A stretch of DNA of 11,660 nucleotides. Source: an uncultured Lachnospiraceae bacterium. GTDB lineage: Bacteria > Bacillota > Clostridia > Lachnospirales > Lachnospiraceae. Below the pieces are notes generated by a model, which was given only the letters and a program-made list of their open reading frames with translations, searched no databases and had not been told where the DNA came from. The position numbers and the translations under genes are program-made. The stretch lies in assembly GCA_902803155.1 (NCBI GenBank), contig CADCOU010000147.1:1-11660 (forward strand), read 5' to 3'. Positions 7,403 to 11,660 of this stretch are shown here, in pieces; position 1 is the first letter of the stretch, and every line of letters starts with the position of its first letter.

Positions 7403-7451
7403 GAAAAGTCCCCCGCGGTCCGCTTAAGATGCGGATTGCGGGGGACTTTTC
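7403..7451 (-). terminator. Intrinsic terminator after the phosphofructokinase gene
   Basis: A 14-pair perfect outer stem (GAAAAGTCCCCCGC and its complement) encloses a 2x2 internal loop, a 5-pair inner stem (TCCGC/GCGGA) and a 7-base loop. The strand copied from pfk ends the stem with CTTTTC. The symmetry allows function in both directions, although no plus-strand gene ends here. Confidence 0.85.
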
Positions 7452-7476
7452 AGTCATATCATGGTTTTCATGATCC

Positions 7477-8550
7477 TCAGTCGCCGAAGCTGATGCCAAG
7501 CTTCTTTGCTTCCATCACAAACTGGTCATCTTTCTCAACCACTTTCAGTTTTCCGGCGGATTCATTCAGATTGACGCGGACGGTCTTATTGTTCCGGATA
7601 CCGATCATCTTACCGAAATCTCCGTCCATGAACGCCTCAGCAGCGGCTACGCCCAGTCTGGTGGAGAGAGCGCGGTCATACGGACACGGCGCTCCGCCTC
7701 TCTGGGTATGGCCCGGAACCGTGATACGGACTTCATTGCCGCTCTTCTTCAGGATCTGGTCTGCAAGCTCATAAGCTACCGACGGATAGTTGTTCTTCTC
7801 CATCTTTTTCTTATATTCCTTCTTGGAGAGCTTCAGATCCTCTGCGCAGACAGCGCCTTCCGCGACAGCCAGGACGGTGAATCCCTTGCCGCTCTTCGTA
7901 CGCTTGTCGATCGCTTCCATAACCTTATCGATGTGGTAAGGGATCTCCGGGATCAGGATGACGTCGGCGCCGCCGGCAATGCCCGCATAGAGAGTCAGCC
8001 AGCCGACCTTGTGACCCATGACTTCAACAATGAATACACGGTTGTGGGACGCTGCCGTCGTATGGATGCAGTCGATCGCGTCCGTAGCGATATTCACCGC
8101 ACTGTAGAATCCGAACGTCATGTCCGTTCCCCAGATGTCATTGTCGATCGTCTTCGGGAGGTGAATCACATTCAGTCCTTCTTCACTGAGAAGATTAGCC
8201 GTCTTCTGGCTTCCGTTTCCGCCCAGAACAAACAGGCAGTCGAGGCGAAGCTTGTGATAGTTCTGCTTCATCTCTTCCACCTTGTCCAGTCCTTTTGCAT
8301 CCGGTTTCCGGATATCCTTGAACGGTGTCCTGGAAGAACCGAGCATGGTGCCGCCCTTGGTCAGGATGCCGGAAAAATCCTTGCTGGTGAGAAGCCTGTA
8401 ATCACCGTAGATCATCCCCTGATAACCATTGATGAAACCGTAGACTTCCAGCTCCTCGATATTCGTTGCAAGTGCCTTTACGATGCCTCGCATGGTTGCA
8501 TTCAGCGCCTGGCAATCGCCGCCGCTGGTGAGCAGTCCGACTCTTTTCAT
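7477..8550 (-). CDS. 6-phosphofructokinase, mixed-substrate (group III) type
   Basis: The enzyme phosphorylates fructose 6-phosphate in glycolysis. The 357-residue product has the PFK order: GLLTSGGDCQALNA (5-18, instead of GGDAPGMNA), GGNGS (110-114), catalytic PKTIDNDI (132-139, base D136), VEVMGHKVGWL (176-185), IAGGADVILIPE (191-202) and PGHTQRGG (279-286). GGNG carries Gly where pyrophosphate-dependent enzymes have a second Asp, which favours ATP, but Asn replaces the Asp seen in E. coli PfkA. Length and GGDCQALNA match the TIGR02483-type mixed-substrate class. The start at 8550 follows AAAGGCGGG at about 8 bases; an upstream ATG at 8589 lies inside the leader. It is transcribed alone and is divergent from the AraC-type gene. 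Donor specificity (ATP or PPi) is not settled by sequence. Confidence 0.92.
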   Translation of the reverse strand: MKRVGLLTSGGDCQALNATMRGIVKALATNIEELEVYGFINGYQGMIYGDYRLLTSKDFSGILTKGGTMLGSSRTPFKDIRKPDAKGLDKVEEMKQNYHKLRLDCLFVLGGNGSQKTANLLSEEGLNVIHLPKTIDNDIWGTDMTFGFYSAVNIATDAIDCIHTTAASHNRVFIVEVMGHKVGWLTLYAGIAGGADVILIPEIPYHIDKVMEAIDKRTKSGKGFTVLAVAEGAVCAEDLKLSKKEYKKKMEKNNYPSVAYELADQILKKSGNEVRITVPGHTQRGGAPCPYDRALSTRLGVAAAEAFMDGDFGKMIGIRNNKTVRVNLNESAGKLKVVEKDDQFVMEAKKLGISFGD

Positions 8551-8663
8551 ATAATCTACCCGCCTTTCTTGCTGAATAAGGAACTGCATTGGTGCTACTG
8601 TTTATTTCCGGACAGCTCCCGCATATTGACCTGTTATTGAGATGATGCATTTGAGATGTGTTA

Positions 8664-8692
8664 AGTATAAAGCCTTTGGCCGGAAAGAGCAA
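8664..8692 (-). promoter_or_regulatory. Promoter of the phosphofructokinase gene
   Basis: On the minus strand, TTGCTC (8687-8692) and TATACT (8664-8669) are spaced by 17 bases. It implies a leader of about 105 bases before the ATG at 8550. No riboswitch I can name is visible in that leader. Confidence 0.7.
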
Positions 8693-8731
8693 GGGTTATT
8701 TGAACAAGTTAGCGTTTTTACATACCTTTGC

Positions 8732-8760
8732 TTGCGGCTCTTCTGACTGCATGATACGAT
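8732..8760 (+). promoter_or_regulatory. Probable promoter of the AraC-type regulator
   Basis: TTGCGG (8732-8737) and TACGAT (8755-8760) are spaced by 17 bases, with TG one base before the -10 (TGATACGAT). A short inverted repeat AAAACCA-CA-TGGTTTT (about 8764-8779) follows immediately, at or just after the expected transcription start, and could be an operator. This is a weak to moderate call. Confidence 0.5.
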
Positions 8761-8845
8761 ACAGAAAACCACATGGTTTTACCGTATTCCTTCCTGCGTC
8801 TTCATTGGGAAGGAGATACTTCTGATCTGCAGGGGGATAAAACAG

Positions 8846-9757
8846 ATGATGCTGAAAAACTGCTTTCATACAGATGAAAACAATCATGACCATATCCCAT
8901 ATTCGTCTGCCGGATTTCCCTATACCTGCATCTACACGGATCTGAAACAGTATGCAGGCAGATGCGTTCCGTGGCACTGGCATACCTCCATGGAGATCGT
9001 CAGTGTGATCCGGGGGGAAGTCGAAGTGAGGACCCAGGACCAGTCCTGCCTGCTGCATGCCGGGGATACGGTATTCGTCAACGCCGGCGTTCTGCATACA
9101 TACCGTGCATCGGGAACGGGGGAGGCGCAGTCCTACGCGCACCTGTTTCACATGGATTTCCTCTCCGGCGCGGACAACAGTATATTTGAAGAAAAGTATT
9201 TTCTCCCGGTCAGCAGGTGTACGTCCCTGCAGTCCTGGGTCATCCATCCGGACACCCGGGAGAGGATGGAAATGATCACTGCCGCACTTAACGCAGTCAA
9301 GCTGATGCAGGATGAACCGGAAGGATATGAGTTTGAGATCCGCAGTCAGCTGTGCCGTTTCTGGATGGGGCTTCTGAAAGAAACGGAGGAAATCAGGAAA
9401 ACCGCACCTTCGAAAAACACGGCGGACTCGGAAAGGATAAAGCTGATGATGGACTATATCCGGGATCATTATTCCGAACCCGTCACCGCAGAAGAAATCG
9501 CTGCTTCCGCAGGGATCAGTACCCGGGAGAGTTCGCGCTGCTTCCGCAGATGCATCGGTGTATCGCCGATGGAACACCTGACCCAGTATCGGATCCGCAG
9601 AGCGTCAAAGGCACTGCGGGAGACTGCGAAGACTGTACTGGAGATCAGCGAAGAGTGCGGGTTCAGTTCCGCAAGTTATTTCAGCAAGGTGTTCCGTGAT
9701 GTGACAGGACTGACCCCAAAACAGTATCAGAAACAGTATCGAATGTCCGAAAATTGA
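8846..9757 (+). CDS. AraC-family transcriptional regulator with N-terminal cupin domain
   Basis: The 303-residue product has a cupin-type sensor domain (about 25-105) with HWHTSMEIVSVIRGEVEV (44-61) and HAGDTVFVNAGVLHTY (71-86), typical of sugar-sensing AraC regulators. A linker follows, then the two-helix-turn-helix domain (about 198-299) with EEIAASAGISTRESSRCFRR and ISEECGFSSASYFSKVFRDVTGLTPKQYQ. The second motif is the strongest family signature. AGGGGG about 10 bases before ATG 8846 supports the start; a second ATG follows at once. It is divergent from the phosphofructokinase gene with a 295-base shared upstream region, so control of that gene or of itself is possible but unproven. The ligand is unknown. 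Confidence 0.93.
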   Translation: MMLKNCFHTDENNHDHIPYSSAGFPYTCIYTDLKQYAGRCVPWHWHTSMEIVSVIRGEVEVRTQDQSCLLHAGDTVFVNAGVLHTYRASGTGEAQSYAHLFHMDFLSGADNSIFEEKYFLPVSRCTSLQSWVIHPDTRERMEMITAALNAVKLMQDEPEGYEFEIRSQLCRFWMGLLKETEEIRKTAPSKNTADSERIKLMMDYIRDHYSEPVTAEEIAASAGISTRESSRCFRRCIGVSPMEHLTQYRIRRASKALRETAKTVLEISEECGFSSASYFSKVFRDVTGLTPKQYQKQYRMSEN

Positions 9758-9975
9758 TATAATATTACCGAAAACCTCCAAAAACAGCCTGTTTTATATC
9801 GAAAAACAGAATATTCCGTCTTTCATTGGTCTGAATGTTGCTCATTCATGTCCTGATCCGGCTTTCTTTCACCTGTATTCTGCTGATATCATACGTTCAG
9901 AAGCAGGAAAGCTTCAGACAATTTCGGGACATGGTTCCCGGTATTTCAGGTAATACATGAAAGGAGGTCACTCAA
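9758..9975 (+). other. Intergenic region with possible promoter and hairpins before the small gene
   Basis: These 218 bases carry no gene I can support. An extended -10-like TGATATCAT (9884-9892) has no convincing -35. The implied leader holds two short hairpins, GAAGC/GCTTC (9900-9915) and CGGGA/TCCCG (9925-9940). Upstream, TGAATG/CATTCA (9832-9848) and a weak AAAACA/TGTTTT stem just after the araC stop are also present. No strong terminator is seen after the AraC-type gene, so read-through into the small gene is possible. Confidence 0.4.
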
Positions 9976-10221
9976 ATGACAATCAAGACGAATGAAGAAT
10001 TGCGGATGTTTGAAAATGCGATTGACCGCTGCAATGATTCTTTACTTCTGATCACTCCGGAAGGAACGGAGTTCGATCTGAAAACTCCGATGGGACGTCA
10101 TCAGGGAATTGCCAGTATGCTGAATCAGCAGGGTCCGCTTGAGCCGGAACTTTTCGCTACCAGCTATGAAGATGAGGCGGTTCTCATTAATTATATCAGG
10201 CAGTGCAAAAAAATCGCATAA
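9976..10221 (+). CDS. Small protein of unknown function (81 residues)
   Basis: I do not recognise this family. The product is a soluble, mixed-charge protein without signal peptide, membrane segment or cysteine pair; the single cysteines are in DRCNDS and RQCKKIA. It begins MTIKTNEELRMFENAIDRC, has a short strand-like stretch SLLLITPEGTEFDLKTP, a helical middle and an acidic segment before EAVLINYIRQ. Coding status is supported by an excellent AAAGGAGGT 8 bases before the ATG and a strong terminator 23 bases after the stop. It may form a short operon with the AraC-type gene or have its own promoter. Confidence 0.75.
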   Translation: MTIKTNEELRMFENAIDRCNDSLLLITPEGTEFDLKTPMGRHQGIASMLNQQGPLEPELFATSYEDEAVLINYIRQCKKIA

Positions 10222-10244
10222 TCAATGACCGCATGAAAAAGCGG

Positions 10245-10294
10245 AAACGCATCTCCCGGGGCAGACATACCTGCCCGTGGGAGATGCGTTTTTT
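10245..10294. terminator. Bidirectional terminator between convergent genes
   Basis: A 13-pair stem (AAACGCATCTCCC with GGGAGATGCGTTT) is extended by an inner GGGCAG/CTGCCC stem with a 6-base loop and followed by a run of six or more T on the plus strand. On the minus strand the stem is followed by TTTCCGCTTTTT. It ends the small gene from the left and the cobW-type gene from the right. Confidence 0.92.
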
Positions 10295-10332
10295 CATTCC
10301 ATATAGGATCCGGATCCTGCCGCAGGCTGCTC

Positions 10333-11277
10333 TCAGTTGAACAGCACCACGTCTTCTTTCGGCGGTTCCGTGCTCTTGAGGTGCTTTGCGTACAGCACCG
10401 GACCTTCCCCGTTGTACTCCGGAACAAACTCATAACGGATCTCGGCCGTAACCTCGATCCACTGTTTCTGCTTCAGCTTATCGGTATGCTTTGACCGGCA
10501 GATCAGTCCGATGAACCGGATGTCATTGACGCAGCATGTCATCGCATTGCGCCCGGGGATAAAGTTATTCTCCGGGAATCCGTAAGGGATCATCACCTTC
10601 CCTTTGAAATGGACGGTCTTTCCCTCATAGCGCTCTTTGGATTCCATCACATCCAGATACCAGAGCCCGTACTCTTCATCCGGGATCTCGATCGGATCCG
10701 CGCTCAGGTCAAACGGCGGCTGTGCCTTTCCGATATCGATCTGCTGTCCCTGATCATCTTCAAAAGCGACAACGGCCTGTCCGTTCACGGCTTTCACGGT
10801 TCTCCGGAACATGTGAAGATCCATGTCCGTCGTGCAGCGGTTGAAAATGACCAGTTCGGTGTCCAGGAAGATGTTGCTCATCATCTGGCGCATGTTCTGC
10901 AGGTATACCTCAAAGGTCGAGCCGTCGACAAGCGTGATGATCTGAGCCAGTTCCCAGCGTTTCGGGAACGGGCCGGAAGTGAACTTCGCTGCATCCCAGG
11001 TACCGTTGAATTCGACAAACACCCTCTTGGGCTTATGCCTGCGATGAAGAACTTCCAGCTTCTCCGGCGCGAGATCCGCTTCACTTTCGACCGGTTCGAT
11101 GTAAATGTTATGCCGGCTCAGCTGCCTCTCATCGTATTCCTCTTCGCCCTCTTCGCAGAGAAGGACCAGAGTCTTCTCACCGTCCGCAAAGTCCGGACTG
11201 TCCAGCACTTCCCGGATAAACGTCGTCTTGCCGCTCTCCAGAAAACCGGTGATCACATATACAGGTACTTCAAGCAT
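10333..11277 (-). CDS. CobW-type GTPase fused to a DUF1980/TIGR03943-like domain
   Basis: CobW/COG0523 proteins are GTP-driven metallochaperones for zinc, cobalt and related metals. Counting from ATG 11277 (314 residues), the first 185 form the G3E GTPase: Walker A GFLESGKT (11-18), a VFVEFNGTWD switch region (87-95), ITLVDGSTF and an FNRCT guanine motif. The family's CxCC metal site is not present; only one cysteine lies in that region (VLLCEEGEEE). Residues about 217-314 (YEGKTVHFKGKV, FPENNFIPGRNAMTCCVND, GLICR, WIEVTAEI, GPVLYAKHLKST) resemble the C-terminal domain of TIGR03943/DUF1980 proteins (YcgQ type), which accompany zinc-regulated permeases. ATG 11277 fits the family start (MLEVPVYVITGF) but has no ribosome binding site. 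A TTG lies in frame at 11286. The gene follows another CobW-type gene, with a large palindromic element between them. Confidence 0.85.
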   Translation of the reverse strand: MLEVPVYVITGFLESGKTTFIREVLDSPDFADGEKTLVLLCEEGEEEYDERQLSRHNIYIEPVESEADLAPEKLEVLHRRHKPKRVFVEFNGTWDAAKFTSGPFPKRWELAQIITLVDGSTFEVYLQNMRQMMSNIFLDTELVIFNRCTTDMDLHMFRRTVKAVNGQAVVAFEDDQGQQIDIGKAQPPFDLSADPIEIPDEEYGLWYLDVMESKERYEGKTVHFKGKVMIPYGFPENNFIPGRNAMTCCVNDIRFIGLICRSKHTDKLKQKQWIEVTAEIRYEFVPEYNGEGPVLYAKHLKSTEPPKEDVVLFN

Positions 11278-11291
11278 GATATACAAGTGTT

Positions 11292-11481
11292 ACGATTTGC
11301 AGGACAAAGGAGTAATCGGGTTGTATGCCGCATGCGAAGCATGGGAGCATACAAAGAGATTATCCTTTGAACTGCGAAGCAGGAACCTCCCCTTCAGCCG
11401 GGAACACGAGCATCGAAGATGCGGCATACGCACGAAGTGCGGATGGTTCCCGGATTGGAGGGGAGTAATCCTGCAAATCGT
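11292..11481. repeat. 190-base palindromic element with terminal inverted repeats and four GAA-loop hairpins
   Basis: Perfect 13-base terminal inverted repeats (ACGATTTGCAGGA, 11292-11304 and 11469-11481) enclose nested helices. The first is CAAAGGAGTAATC/GATTATCCTTTG (11305-11317 with 11358-11369, one bulged G). Inside it lies TTGTATGC/GCATACAA (11321-11328, 11347-11354), capped by CATGC-GAA-GCATG. Next is the hairpin CTGC-GAA-GCAG (11372-11382). The second long helix pairs CTCCCCTTC and CCGGGAAC (11387-11395, 11398-11405) with GTTCCCGG and GGAGGGGAG (11446-11453, 11457-11465). It encloses GCATC-GAA-GATGC and CGCAC-GAA-GTGCG. Read on the minus strand the loops are TTC. No open reading frame, promoter or poly-T end was found. 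It could be a non-autonomous mobile repeat, a ssDNA-folding site or a structured RNA leader. The structure is directly visible; the class is unknown. Confidence 0.85.
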
Positions 11482-11505
11482 TTCTCTCCTCTCTTAAATA
11501 TTTTC

Positions 11506-11660
11506 TTACAGTCCGAACAGTTCCTGGATCCTGTCTTCCTTCAGGCCTGCCCCGATGACAACGATACGGCCGGTGTAATCTGCCGCGCCCGTGCGGATCT
11601 CGGTCTCCTCCGGAACCATGTCGAAGTGGATCCATGTGCCGTCCTCACGCGGAACCATGC
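11506..11660 (-). CDS. CobW-type GTPase, C-terminal fragment (5' end beyond window)
   Basis: Only the last 50 or so codons are visible, ending in TAA at 11506-11508. The fragment reads REDGTWIHFDMVPEE, then GRIVVIGAGLKEDRIQELFGL, the typical end of the CobW C-terminal domain (a GRIVFIG-like strand followed by a helix ending in LF). It precedes a second CobW-type gene in the same orientation, so a two-gene metallochaperone operon is likely, interrupted or spaced by the palindromic element. The metal and partner cannot be told from this fragment. Confidence 0.75.
   Translation of the reverse strand, partial: MVPREDGTWIHFDMVPEETEIRTGAADYTGRIVVIGAGLKEDRIQELFGL

Noticed and set aside
8696..9577. 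Minus-strand reading frame of 293 residues opposite the AraC-type gene
   Set aside because: It overlaps a clear AraC-family gene over most of its length and shows no recognisable domain; a shadow frame in GC-balanced DNA.
11292..11481. Retron non-coding RNA or integron attC site as an explanation of the palindromic element
   Set aside because: No reverse transcriptase or integrase gene is in the window and no conserved priming-G or attC core motif is seen, so I keep the neutral description.
11305..11500. Short reading frames crossing the palindromic element
   Set aside because: They merely run through the inverted repeats from flanking genes and have no ribosome binding sites or family similarity.

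Overview
The window reads as a chromosomal segment of a mid-GC, Gram-positive anaerobe of the class Clostridia, most likely a Lachnospiraceae-like organism. The evidence is the dnaX-ebfC-recR cluster followed by a DUF5711-type protein and a CvpA-family membrane protein, a mixed-substrate type phosphofructokinase, tRNA genes without an encoded CCA, AGGAGG-type ribosome binding sites and LarC-type nickel chemistry. Genus-level placement is inference. Almost everything is on the minus strand; only an AraC-type regulator and an 81-residue small protein are on the plus strand.

Region by region. 1-1037 is the N-terminal part of larC (nickel insertion for the lactate racemase type cofactor), running off the left edge, with a very histidine-rich tandem-repeat insertion. 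Just upstream in the same operon is nth (endonuclease III, 1055-1717). 1809-2220 is a minus-strand tRNA unit: promoter, a degenerate tRNA-Asn copy, then tRNA-Asn, tRNA-Glu and tRNA-Cys, closed by a strong terminator. 2245-7286 is one five-gene operon transcribed dnaX, ebfC, recR, DUF5711-like, cvpA, with gaps of 1 to about 50 bases. It combines the clamp-loader subunit, a nucleoid-associated protein and the RecF-pathway protein RecR with two envelope proteins. 7477-8550 is a 6-phosphofructokinase gene with its own promoter and a long hairpin terminator, divergent from an AraC-family regulator at 8846-9757. A small unknown gene at 9976-10221 ends in a bidirectional terminator that also serves the convergent cobW-type gene at 10333-11277. 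That gene encodes a CobW-type GTPase fused to a DUF1980/TIGR03943-like domain. Upstream lies the 3' end of a second CobW-type GTPase (11506-11660).

The most unusual item is the roughly 190-base segment at 11292-11481 between the two cobW genes. It is bounded by a perfect 13-base inverted repeat and is almost wholly self-complementary: two long branched helices and four short hairpins, every one capped by the same C-GAA-G triloop. It lies a few bases before the downstream cobW start, which has no ribosome binding site of its own. It could be a palindromic mobile repeat, a single-stranded-DNA folding element or a structured RNA leader; the sequence alone does not decide between these.
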